From Colwellia sp. D2M02 (lineage in GTDB: Bacteria; Pseudomonadota; Gammaproteobacteria; Enterobacterales; Alteromonadaceae), in contig NZ_JAHKPW010000070.1 of assembly GCF_018860755.1 (NCBI RefSeq), positions 320,235 to 384,234 on the forward strand: a stretch of DNA of 64,000 nt, given 5' to 3'. Every line of letters begins with the position of its first letter. Positions within the stretch are counted from its first letter, which is position 1. This document shows positions 1 through 8,524 of this stretch, piece after piece. The notes beneath the pieces are model-generated. The model was not told the DNA's origin. It saw only the letters and a list, made by a program, of their open reading frames with translations, and searched no databases. The position numbers and the translations under genes were made by a program.

Positions 1-1
1 G

Positions 2-1324
2 AGAGAAAACCAAAAATCAACGCTCAATATTATTAATGAGTTAAAGCTAGCGCAAGCTAATGGTGAAGATATTAACGAGCAGCTGTTAGCGATGCGTGAG
101 CAATTGAAACAACAAAACGCTGACGGTAACGGACTATTCTCTGAAGTTGATGCTGACTCAGTTGCTGAAATTATTGCCGAATGGACAGGTATTCCAGCAG
201 GCTCAATGGTTAAAGATGAAATCAACACGCTAATTTCATTAGAAGACTCTCTAAGTGATGTTGTTATTGGTCAGTCGGATGGTTTAGCTAAATTGGCACA
301 ATCTTTACGGGTGAGTAAAGCTGGCGTTAGTGCATCAGAAGGGCCTTTAGGCGTGTTTTTATTAGTGGGACCGTCAGGTATTGGTAAAACCGAAACCGCG
401 CGTACTTTGGCTAATGAAATGTTCGGAGGAGATAAATTTTTAACCACTATTAATATGAGTGAATACCAAGAAGCGCATACTGTCTCACAACTTAAAGGCT
501 CACCTCCTGGGTATGTTGGCTACGGAGAAGGGGGCGTACTGACCGAGGCAGTTAGACAACGACCATACTCTGTTGTTTTGTTAGATGAAGTTGAGAAGTC
601 ACACCCTGATGTTATGAACTTGTTTTATCAAGTTTTTGAACGTGGCTTTATGCGCGATGGCGAAGGCAGAGAAATTGACTTTAGAAATACCATTATTTTA
701 ATGACTTCTAATTTGGGCTCACAAACATTAATTGACCAATGTGAAGAACCTTCAGTTGATGAAGAGCAAACGCAAAACAGCATTATCGATGACGATGCGC
801 CTGAAAATGAAGCTGAGCTAACGACTGAGAGCGCAGATGAAACTACAGCAGGTGTGGTGAACGAAGTGTTGGCAACCGACATCCAGCAAAATGCGTGGCA
901 ACGTCCAACACTTAGTGCGTTAATTGAAGAAATTAAACCTGAACTATTGAGCTTTTTTGCTCCAGCGTTATTAGCGCGTATGCAAGTTATTCCATTTTTG
1001 CCGTTAGATAATGAAGCTCTCGGCGCTATTGTTGCGTTAAAGCTTGAATCAGTTGCTAAACGCTTAATGACAAACCACCAAATGGAGTTACGTGTTGACG
1101 GTGATGTTGTGCGTTATATTACATCGCAATGTCAAATGTCAGACTCAGGGGCGCGTATGGTTAATGCTATGATCGAGCAGCAAATTTTACCGGGGATTGC
1201 TCGCTCAGTATTAGAGTTTATGGCAGATGATGACATGCCTGATATTTTAACCCTAACCCTAGATAGCAACGGCAAAATAGAAGCTATTTTTGCTGATAAT
1301 GCATCTAAAACGGTAGCTGCTTAA
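2..1324 (+). CDS. clpV: T6SS ATPase ClpV/TssH, C-terminal part (5' end outside window)
   Basis: The reading frame is open from base 2, so the gene is cut by the window edge; the first Met at 92 is internal. The protein is the second AAA+ half of a ClpB-type disaggregase. It has the motif WTGIPAG just before the D2 domain, a Walker A GPSGIGKT (about 368-391) and a Walker B VVLLDEVEK (about 572-598), followed by a ClpB-type C-terminal domain. Its neighbours (VgrG, DUF2169, PAAR-like genes) mark it as ClpV, which dismantles contracted TssBC sheaths for recycling, rather than the heat-shock ClpB. An acidic, low-complexity stretch of about 45 residues (about nt 745-900) interrupts the region between the sensor strand and the C-terminal domain and looks longer than in typical ClpV. 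Stop at 1322-1324; vgrG follows after 18 bp. Confidence 0.93.
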   Translation, partial: RENQKSTLNIINELKLAQANGEDINEQLLAMREQLKQQNADGNGLFSEVDADSVAEIIAEWTGIPAGSMVKDEINTLISLEDSLSDVVIGQSDGLAKLAQSLRVSKAGVSASEGPLGVFLLVGPSGIGKTETARTLANEMFGGDKFLTTINMSEYQEAHTVSQLKGSPPGYVGYGEGGVLTEAVRQRPYSVVLLDEVEKSHPDVMNLFYQVFERGFMRDGEGREIDFRNTIILMTSNLGSQTLIDQCEEPSVDEEQTQNSIIDDDAPENEAELTTESADETTAGVVNEVLATDIQQNAWQRPTLSALIEEIKPELLSFFAPALLARMQVIPFLPLDNEALGAIVALKLESVAKRLMTNHQMELRVDGDVVRYITSQCQMSDSGARMVNAMIEQQILPGIARSVLEFMADDDMPDILTLTLDSNGKIEAIFADNASKTVAA

Positions 1325-1342
1325 CTAAACGGAGAGAGTTAA

Positions 1343-3373
1343 ATGAGTGCGTTTGAATTTTTAAAGTCAATAAAAGCCAATGAAAGCCAATATGAGCTTA
1401 ATATTACCGGTATTCCTAGCGGCTTATTTTCAGTAACCGATCTCGTTTCGGTTGAAGATGAACTGTGTAGTGATTACTGCTTTGAAATAGAGTTATTAAG
1501 TAATGATTTGATTTCAGCGGACACTGTTATTGGTAAAGATACAACGCTCTCAATTTTATGGGGTATGAGCGATCGTACTATTAGTGGTCTGGTTAGCCAT
1601 TTTGTTGCTCGCGGTCAAAGCCATCAAGGTTATCATTATAATTTAACCTTGAACTCTCATTTATCCTTATTAAAACATAAACGTTCAAACCGTATTTTTA
1701 CAGCTATGTCGGTTGACAGCATTATCACTAGTGTTTTCACCAAGTCAGGCTTCCCAATGGAAAAGCTCGATATGATGGCAAGTGGACCAACACTTGACAT
1801 GGTAGTGCAATATAATGAAACAGACTATCAGTTTGTTGAACGCATTATGCGTAAATATGGTTTTGTTTATGGCGCCATAGAAAACAATGGCTCAGTAAGA
1901 ATTGCAGTGTGTAATTCAAGTGCTGACTTTGCTAGCAACACTACGCCAATAGACATTATTTACCAAGCACCGTCGGGTGTTGTGCGCGCAAATGAAAGTA
2001 TTTTTGCAGTCAGTCGCAAAGCGAGCTTGCTAACTCAGGATATTCATTTAAATGATTACAACTATGAAGCACTAGGTAATTTAAATGTTGAAGAGCAAGG
2101 TAGTAGCAAAGTTGCTGGTTTTGGTAGTTCGAGCATTTATGGTGAAAATTATAGGGATGCAGGTCAAGGCTCTATGCTTGCTAATGTGAGAAAGCAAGCA
2201 TTTGACTGTCAACGCGATATTATTATTATTGACAGTGACTGTCGTGCTATTCGCCCAGGTTGTGTGGTTAATATTATTGATCATGACGATTACAGTGGTG
2301 CCTATTTTGTCACTAAAGTCGCTCATATAGGTAGTCAATCAGGCGGCGTTAACTACGGTAGTAAAGTTAAAAATTTACACTATAAAAACCAAGCTCACCT
2401 AATTCCACTTGATACACCTTTTAAAGCCGAAGTACCAGAAAGTGCCAAAACATTTACAACTTTTAATGCCACTATAGAGCAAGAGGTTGATGATAAAGGC
2501 CGCTATATTGTAAAGCTGCCATTTAACCAAGACGGAGAGGGGCAAGAAAGTAAACCCACTCGTATGGTACAGCCTTATGGTGGTAGTGGTCATGGTATGC
2601 ACTTTCCATTAACACAAGGCAGTGAAGTGATTGTCTGTGGTGAAAATGGCGACCTAGACCGACCTATCATTTTAGGTGCGGTATATAACGGTGAATCGCC
2701 AAGCCCAGTGACCTCAATCAACCCAACACAAAACCTTGTGGTCACGAGAGCGGGTCATAAGCTATTGATGGATGATGCTACAGGCCGAGAAGAAATAGAG
2801 TTAAGTAACCCCGAAGGGGCTAACATACTCAAGTTAAATGCCAGTAGTAATGGAGACCACTTTGCTCAGCTTAAGTCAACGAACGGCAGAGTAGAAATTC
2901 AAGCTAAGAAAGACTTATTATTGACTAGTGATCGCAACCATATTGTGTCAACAAATAATGTTATGCAAACCGTGGTACGTGATCATATTAAAATTGAAAC
3001 GCGCGAAAATGACATTTCTCTTAGCGCAGGTCGAGGAATTAATATTAACGCGGGCACAGGGCTTAAATTTCAAGCCACTGAAAATAATATTGATATGAAC
3101 GCAGAAGCCAATATTAATATGCAGGCTCAGCAAAACGCTTCACTCTATGCTGAAGAAGGTAATATTGACGTCAAAGCTAATAGTGGTGATCTCTCGGTTG
3201 AGTCTGGCGCTAATATTGTTATTAAAAGCACTAGCAATGGCAGTATTAACTTATCGCAAGGTAGTGGTTCTATTGAAATCGATGCTGGCGGAAACTTAAC
3301 GATTGACGCCAATACTATTACATTAAGCGCAAGTAATATTGTTATTAAAGGCAATGCGGTAACCAATAATTAA
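1343..3373 (+). CDS. vgrG: T6SS spike protein VgrG (TssI)
   Basis: A 676-residue VgrG, a usual length for a non-extended family member. The N-terminal ~370 residues are the gp27-like hub (early LFSVTDLVSVEDELC-type strand, phage baseplate fold). An OB-type gp5 domain follows (RMVQPYGGSGHGMHFPL, then SEVIVCGENGDLDRPIILG). From about residue 470 the protein runs into a long repetitive beta-prism rich in N/D-I-x-hydrophobic repeats (for example INAGTGLKF, IDMNAEANINM). There is no extra C-terminal enzymatic domain, so cargo is probably carried by the downstream PAAR-like and effector proteins. It sits at the sharp end of the Hcp tube and is expelled with it. An AGGAGAG-like ribosome site lies just upstream of the ATG. 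It begins the cargo module read through to the effector at 12391. Confidence 0.96.
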   Translation: MSAFEFLKSIKANESQYELNITGIPSGLFSVTDLVSVEDELCSDYCFEIELLSNDLISADTVIGKDTTLSILWGMSDRTISGLVSHFVARGQSHQGYHYNLTLNSHLSLLKHKRSNRIFTAMSVDSIITSVFTKSGFPMEKLDMMASGPTLDMVVQYNETDYQFVERIMRKYGFVYGAIENNGSVRIAVCNSSADFASNTTPIDIIYQAPSGVVRANESIFAVSRKASLLTQDIHLNDYNYEALGNLNVEEQGSSKVAGFGSSSIYGENYRDAGQGSMLANVRKQAFDCQRDIIIIDSDCRAIRPGCVVNIIDHDDYSGAYFVTKVAHIGSQSGGVNYGSKVKNLHYKNQAHLIPLDTPFKAEVPESAKTFTTFNATIEQEVDDKGRYIVKLPFNQDGEGQESKPTRMVQPYGGSGHGMHFPLTQGSEVIVCGENGDLDRPIILGAVYNGESPSPVTSINPTQNLVVTRAGHKLLMDDATGREEIELSNPEGANILKLNASSNGDHFAQLKSTNGRVEIQAKKDLLLTSDRNHIVSTNNVMQTVVRDHIKIETRENDISLSAGRGININAGTGLKFQATENNIDMNAEANINMQAQQNASLYAEEGNIDVKANSGDLSVESGANIVIKSTSNGSINLSQGSGSIEIDAGGNLTIDANTITLSASNIVIKGNAVTNN

Positions 3374-3440
3374 ACACTGTGTTTAGGGTTAACGTAAGTA
3401 ATAAAAATAAAGAACAAACCAGAAATTATAAGGATATAAA

Positions 3441-3893
3441 ATGTCGGCGTCTGTTACCTCAATTGCTCCTAAAGCAAACATGTCAGACTTTCAGCCTCAA
3501 ATGGCAAAAGTGACAGCGATAGATGAACAAGGACGAATTGAAAAAATCGCCTTGCTTACGCAAAACGCCCAGCAATTAGACAATTATGCTGTTTGCAGTC
3601 AGGCTAAGCACATTGCTCGAGCGACTATTGATGATACTGTTTTAGCACAAAACACTCATCAAGGTTGGGTAGTTATAGCACAACTTGCTAGTCCCACAGA
3701 CAGCCCATCAGCCTGTATCACCGACACGAATGGACATGTCAATATTAAAGGTGCCAAAAGCGTGAGCTTATCAACCTCAAAAGGCACCATTGAAGTACAT
3801 AATGACGGCAGAATTGTTATTGATGCTACTGAGTTAAGCGCCACTAGTGAGCGAGACTTCACTATTGCTGGTTGGCCTATTCGCCTTAACTAA
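3441..3893 (+). CDS. small VgrG-associated protein (DUF6484/DUF3540-like)
   Basis: A 150-residue protein between vgrG and the TIGR02270-like gene. The centre contains an ARATIDD segment reminiscent of DUF6484 proteins. The C-terminal half is a short repeat of VgrG-tail-like strands (VNIKGAKSVSLS, then GTIEVHNDGRIVIDA) ending in IRLN, much like the end of DUF6484/DUF3540 proteins encoded beside VgrG in Vibrio and relatives. Inference: a soluble part of the spike-loading apparatus that may cap or extend the VgrG prism. AAGGA precedes the ATG with good spacing. I recognise the family only by style and position; which DUF name applies needs a profile search. Confidence 0.7.
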   Translation: MSASVTSIAPKANMSDFQPQMAKVTAIDEQGRIEKIALLTQNAQQLDNYAVCSQAKHIARATIDDTVLAQNTHQGWVVIAQLASPTDSPSACITDTNGHVNIKGAKSVSLSTSKGTIEVHNDGRIVIDATELSATSERDFTIAGWPIRLN

Positions 3894-3966
3894 CATTCAC
3901 TAACCTTAAACCATTAACCTTAATCACCCGCAGTTATTAATGCTATTACAAAATATGAATCACTAA

Positions 3967-5184
3967 ATGTTTGAAGTTGTCGCGCGAGCTAATATCCATC
4001 ATCAGCAAGTTGTAAAGCTGTTAAAACAACGTAAAAAAGTCCACCAAACCTTACTTTATGAACAAGGCCGTATAACGACGCTTGAACAAAGCCTATGCGC
4101 TCACATTTATGCATTGCAAGATGCTGAACCCGATATCTTAAAAGCAGAGGTGACAGTACTGGTTGATGCTTTAAATATTCTTACAGATGATCAACTTACC
4201 AGTGAGCAATTAATTAATAGTTATGAGCAACAAACCACAGCAGGGCAGGCAAACGAGCTAGCTAAAGCAATTGAATTACTATGTAGCTTATTACCTGCGG
4301 GCTACTTTGAGAAAAAATTAAAAATAGAATTTGAGAATAACTTTCTTGAAGATATTTTATATCGCAACAGTCAGCTATTAGAGCTTTTAATACACTTTAA
4401 CATTGCGTGGCCTATTGAACCTTTACAAGTTGTCCGTCAGTCGGCATTGGCGGCTAAATTTTCGCCGTCACTTACCGTCGCTTGTTTGCTCTTTGGGCAA
4501 AGTAATGTCAGTACACAAGAGTTGGCACAAGGCTACCAGCACCCGCTATTTTCTATTGCTCAAGCGAGTTTTATTAAAGGTCTCGCGATTGATAAAACCA
4601 ATGCACAAATAGCCTTGTTTAATCGCTTTGCAAAAACCACTGACGTTGCCGAAAAAGCAGAGCTATTAACAATAGCTGGTTTGTCAGGTGATAACCGTTG
4701 GCTTGAGCCTTGCGCAATATTTTGCCAAGAGTATCCGCAGTATACCTTTACCGTGCTAAGTCACTTCCAACACAAAAGCAGCTTAACATTGGTTATTGAA
4801 TTAATGGCCGTTGCGCAAACCAGCGAACAGGCCTATCAAGCTTGGTTATTATTAACCCATACAAAACTACTTAAAAAACCACAGTTACAAGACAGTCATA
4901 ATAAGCAACGTCAAGCTGGCGAGCTTACTATTCCTAATATTGAACAAGCAGAGTTAAGCCGACAAGCCTTAATGGTGCAAGCAGGCACTAAAGTGCTAGC
5001 GGGCATATTATTTGATGATCTTAACGCGCTAGAAAAGTTAAGTGGCTTACAAGGGCAAGCCGTGCAACGTGCTTTAGTTTTATCTCACTCAACAGAAAGT
5101 GGCATGTTGTTGTATTGCCAGCAGTTATCGTCAACAAGCTTTATAAAAACAGTACGTCAGCAAGGGGGCCAAAATGTTACATAA
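3967..5184 (+). CDS. TIGR02270-like T6SS-associated protein
   Basis: A 405-residue, helix-rich protein starting MFEVVARANIHHQQ and running through repeated pairs of amphipathic helices of HEAT-like character (for example LLTIAGLSGDNRWLEP, where a charge change of an ageing repeat unit can be seen). Position and order (VgrG, small protein, this protein, DUF2169) match the TIGR02270 family that accompanies DUF2169/PAAR modules in T6SS clusters. No catalytic motif is visible, so a scaffold or chaperone role is inferred. Its stop overlaps the start of the DUF2169 gene by 11 bp, indicating translational coupling. Confidence 0.72.
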   Translation: MFEVVARANIHHQQVVKLLKQRKKVHQTLLYEQGRITTLEQSLCAHIYALQDAEPDILKAEVTVLVDALNILTDDQLTSEQLINSYEQQTTAGQANELAKAIELLCSLLPAGYFEKKLKIEFENNFLEDILYRNSQLLELLIHFNIAWPIEPLQVVRQSALAAKFSPSLTVACLLFGQSNVSTQELAQGYQHPLFSIAQASFIKGLAIDKTNAQIALFNRFAKTTDVAEKAELLTIAGLSGDNRWLEPCAIFCQEYPQYTFTVLSHFQHKSSLTLVIELMAVAQTSEQAYQAWLLLTHTKLLKKPQLQDSHNKQRQAGELTIPNIEQAELSRQALMVQAGTKVLAGILFDDLNALEKLSGLQGQAVQRALVLSHSTESGMLLYCQQLSSTSFIKTVRQQGGQNVT

Positions 5185-6262
5185 TTTAAGCCCATGGCAA
5201 GCGACCACCGTTGAAAATTGGCTGCACAGTAAACAAAAGTGCCTAACGCTGATTGTAAAGCAGTCGTTCGAGTATGACGACAATGGCAATGTATACGCCA
5301 TGGAAAAAAGTGAAGAGATTGTGATGGCTGATGCAATGTTAGCTGAGCCAACAACCTCGTCATTAAAACTCGCTAATGAAGCTGTCGCTTTTAAAAAAGG
5401 TTTTGAGTTGTATGGCAATTTAACCGCTTACCCTCCTAAGGCTAAGCAAGCCAAGGTTATTGAAGTTTATGTGGCGTTAACTCAAGATAACAATCCAGTA
5501 TTTAACAAAACCTTGCGAGTAACGGGGGAGCGCTTCTGGCAACAATCTCTTTTAGGAAAAACGGCATCAGACCCCAAACCACTTAAACCTACCGCGCTTA
5601 GCTATGAAAACACTTACGGGGGCATTGACCCTGAAAAATCAGACAAAATGTTTCCCGAAAATCCCGCGGGTAAAGGTTTTCGTGTTAAAAATGTAAAAGG
5701 CAGTTTATTACCAAAAATTGAATACCCAGCGCACTTTTTAAAGCACCCTAAAAAGGAAATACCGCCCGCAAGTTATGGTGCTCTGCCGTTATTTTGGCAG
5801 CCACGTTTAGCACTGTTACCTGAAATAGATCAAGAGGCATTAATGGCGGGAGAGTATCCCTATCAAGGTAAAATGCATGAAAGCATGTTTAATTGCGCAC
5901 CAGTAGACCAGCAGCTTAATATTAACTTTACTGAACAATTAACGCTGACTTTAAAAGGGGTGTCACCGAACAAAGACTATCATCATCTCACACAAATCAA
6001 ATTACCTTATTTACCCCCACAAGTGGCGATAATTAATGGTGAAGAGCAAGCCTTTATTGAACTAACTTGCGATACCTTAGTGCTTGATGCAGACGCTAAC
6101 ACTTTTCATTTACTGTGGCGTAAAAGCCTCGAAAAAAATAATACCGATAAGCAGCGAATTACCCCGTACAGCCAAATTGTGGTGCAGCAAGCAAAGCAGC
6201 CAAATCAAGCAGTAAAACCATTGCAACAGACACCGCAAAAAGCACAAGGTGAAGTATCATGA
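5174..6262 (+). CDS. DUF2169 T6SS adaptor/chaperone
   Basis: A 362-residue DUF2169 family protein. The N-terminus carries the family pattern of a beta-rich domain (LTLIVKQSFEYDDNGN), followed by the middle signature with TYGG (YENTYGGIDPE) and a PEGKGF-like turn (NPAGKGFRVKN), then the FGALP-type strand (SYGALPLFWQPRLAL). DUF2169 proteins are thought to act as adaptors that load PAAR-type tips or effectors onto VgrG; the neighbouring PAAR-like gene fits that role. The gene overlaps its upstream neighbour by 11 bp and its ATG-TGA end overlaps the next start by 4 bp, so this part of the operon is tightly coupled. Confidence 0.85.
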   Translation: MLHNLSPWQATTVENWLHSKQKCLTLIVKQSFEYDDNGNVYAMEKSEEIVMADAMLAEPTTSSLKLANEAVAFKKGFELYGNLTAYPPKAKQAKVIEVYVALTQDNNPVFNKTLRVTGERFWQQSLLGKTASDPKPLKPTALSYENTYGGIDPEKSDKMFPENPAGKGFRVKNVKGSLLPKIEYPAHFLKHPKKEIPPASYGALPLFWQPRLALLPEIDQEALMAGEYPYQGKMHESMFNCAPVDQQLNINFTEQLTLTLKGVSPNKDYHHLTQIKLPYLPPQVAIINGEEQAFIELTCDTLVLDADANTFHLLWRKSLEKNNTDKQRITPYSQIVVQQAKQPNQAVKPLQQTPQKAQGEVS

Positions 6263-7434
6263 GTAACACCTTTAAAGCGATTAGCTTAAGTACCATTAAT
6301 GCTTCAGGGTGCTCCCACAAAGCACTGGCTAGCGCACTGACCACCGATATGTTTTTTGGGCAAAAGTCGCCGTTAGAAATTAGAGTTGATAAAGGTATAG
6401 CGCAACCTTTTTTTACCGTACCTTTACCTGAGATTGAATCGTTAGATGTCATCACTAAAAAACAATTACTCTTAACGGAATGCTTACAAGAAACAGCCAA
6501 GCAACTCGCAGCACTTTCATCCGTTATGCCAATTAGCACAATTGAGCAACTCATTATTGTAACGTCAATGTTTATGATGACGGATGACGAGCAACGCAGC
6601 GCGACTGAAAATGATTTTGAGCTTGACGCTATTGAAAAAAACAAACAAGCATGGCAGCAATTAGTGGCAGGATTTATAAACGACTACTTAACAGACTTTA
6701 GTAACAAGCTAGCGTTTAAATATGTTCATCAGCCATCAATCGACCAACAGCTTATGCAAATAACACAAGCTAATAACTTTGAACGACCAGTACTTATTAT
6801 TAATATTGACTCATTAGTTGATTATAACAATGTAGCACTACTCAATAAAATGACCGAGGTTCAGTGTTTACAAGGTACTGCGGGGATAATGCCAGCTGAA
6901 GGAGCAAGCAGTACCTTATTAATTCCAAACGGTTACCCTGACATAGCGCACAAACAATTAATTACGATTGAACCATTAAATACCGAGCAACAACAAAATA
7001 TTAAAGCGCAATTAACGCAAGCAAAATTCTCATTACCCAACACTGTATTACATGTGGGTACTATTTCAGACGCTTGGGTTACTCATTGGTATGGTCAAAC
7101 GAACAGTTTTTATCGTCAAATAGATATTAATGAGCAAGCCGACTCGTCAAACTCAGCGGATCAAGGTGGTGCCGTTATGGTAGCAGAAGCAAAACCAGCT
7201 CAAGCGTCAACGGCTAAAATACTCACCTTATACGACCAAACTCAAACCTTGGGTTATTTAGGTGTTGCCAACTTATCAACCGCTTTGGCAGGTGCTGCAG
7301 CTTTACTGGTGAGCCCAATAGAAAATAAATCAGAGGTTTGGCTGGTAGAACATCAAGTAAATACCCGCAACAGCAACAACAGTCAAAAAACATTAGCAAA
7401 CGTATATAAAATAACGTCTGCTAATAACGAGTAA
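6259..7434 (+). CDS. degenerate thiolase/ketosynthase-fold protein of T6SS module
   Basis: A 391-residue protein with the layout of a beta-ketoacyl synthase (thiolase fold). It has an N-terminal strand-turn with NASGCSHKALASALT, a middle EQLIIVTSMF segment where ketosynthases have their core strand, and a C-terminal small-residue helix LGVANLSTALAGAAALL resembling the GxxxAAxG end of ketosynthases. I do not see the Cys-His-His active site, so catalysis is unlikely and the fold may be used for assembly. Proteins of this kind recur between DUF2169 and DUF4150 genes in T6SS clusters (from memory). It overlaps the previous gene by 4 bp. The fold call is tentative and rests on pattern, not alignment. 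Confidence 0.6.
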   Translation: MSNTFKAISLSTINASGCSHKALASALTTDMFFGQKSPLEIRVDKGIAQPFFTVPLPEIESLDVITKKQLLLTECLQETAKQLAALSSVMPISTIEQLIIVTSMFMMTDDEQRSATENDFELDAIEKNKQAWQQLVAGFINDYLTDFSNKLAFKYVHQPSIDQQLMQITQANNFERPVLIINIDSLVDYNNVALLNKMTEVQCLQGTAGIMPAEGASSTLLIPNGYPDIAHKQLITIEPLNTEQQQNIKAQLTQAKFSLPNTVLHVGTISDAWVTHWYGQTNSFYRQIDINEQADSSNSADQGGAVMVAEAKPAQASTAKILTLYDQTQTLGYLGVANLSTALAGAAALLVSPIENKSEVWLVEHQVNTRNSNNSQKTLANVYKITSANNE

Positions 7435-7483
7435 TTAAACGGAAAGCAACGCGAGTAATAACGCGTAAATAAAGGGATGTATT

Positions 7484-8512
7484 ATGACAACATACGTTAA
7501 TGCAGGCGCAGGTAAAGCAGCCTTAAGTATTCAGTATGATATTGACAATTTAACTGCCGACGTAAGAAGTGACGGCAATCAAGCATGGCGACACAATAAT
7601 GTTGCCTTATTGCCATTAAATATATCAGCTCGAAGTCACGATGTTTTAGGTAGTGCGTATAGCGTGGCTATATTTCCAGACAAAGCCGCCAGTCAAGACG
7701 CCTTTTTAACTGAATGCACACGCCCTAAATATGCCGGCTTTACCTTAGGCGATATGGTTAATCATTTTATTCCAGATTACATTATTGAGCCTCCAGCGTG
7801 GGACGATGAAAAAAATCAAGCGATATTACCTTGGATAGAGCCTTTTACAGGGCTTGATGTGAATGCGACGTTATCTGATTACGAGGCTTTTTTAACGTTA
7901 GTCGAAGATCATATCGGTTGGGAAACGGGAACCACTGAAACTCTTGAAAAAGACGTTGAGGCAGAAGCGCCTAACGTAAGTACAGTTAGTGGTAACAACG
8001 TATTAATAAATGGTAGAACAGCCGTACATGCTGACAGTGGCGGCGTATTGCAAACTATTGATGTGTGTTTAACACCTGTCGGTAATGCTGTTGTTCCAAT
8101 TCCTTATGCCAATGTAGCGCAATCATCTGATGCCGCTAGTACCGCTAGCTCAGTAAAAATCAACGGTAACCCTGCATGTAATTTAGGTAGTAACTTTTCA
8201 CAAAGCACTGGTGATGAAGCAGGTACTCGTAAAGGTATTATTAGTGGCGTAACCCAAGGTAAGGCTGAGTTTTTAATAGGCTCTGCAGATGTTTTTATTG
8301 AAGGCGTATGCGCGGTTAGGCAGGGTGATTTAATGATATCAAACAGCAAAAACACCCCACCCATGCCGCTTAACCAACCCGGCGGTCCAATGCCAAGAGG
8401 GTTGAGTGTGAATGATCCAAATGCACTACCTCAACAGGAAAATGCCAAGCGAATTATTATTAAAATATCAGGTAATGAAAAGCTTGATGTCGACATGATT
8501 GCGAAAGGTTAG
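7484..8512 (+). CDS. PAAR-like DUF4150 spike-tip protein with N-terminal extension
   Basis: A 342-residue protein. Residues ~165-300 carry the DUF4150 PAAR-like pattern: NVLINGRTAVHADSGGVLQ, then CLTPVGNAVVPIPY (the TP.G...PIPY signature), NGNPACNLGSNFSQSTGDEAGT and a KGII-to-GSADVFIEGV stretch. This domain forms the cone that caps the VgrG tip. The first ~150 residues are not PAAR and contain conserved-looking acidic/aromatic patches (PPAWDDEKNQAILPW); they may be the binding site for DUF2169 or the effector. The last ~40 residues are a proline-rich then charged tail that could couple to the next protein. The effector begins 12 bp downstream, so the pair is very likely co-translated and co-loaded. 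Confidence 0.88.
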   Translation: MTTYVNAGAGKAALSIQYDIDNLTADVRSDGNQAWRHNNVALLPLNISARSHDVLGSAYSVAIFPDKAASQDAFLTECTRPKYAGFTLGDMVNHFIPDYIIEPPAWDDEKNQAILPWIEPFTGLDVNATLSDYEAFLTLVEDHIGWETGTTETLEKDVEAEAPNVSTVSGNNVLINGRTAVHADSGGVLQTIDVCLTPVGNAVVPIPYANVAQSSDAASTASSVKINGNPACNLGSNFSQSTGDEAGTRKGIISGVTQGKAEFLIGSADVFIEGVCAVRQGDLMISNSKNTPPMPLNQPGGPMPRGLSVNDPNALPQQENAKRIIIKISGNEKLDVDMIAKG

Positions 8513-8524
8513 GGATAACAAATA

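Noticed and set aside
2081..2338. Minus-strand ORFs within vgrG and several other long genes
   Set aside because: They are shadows of strongly coding genes on the other strand, with no ribosome sites or recognisable domains.
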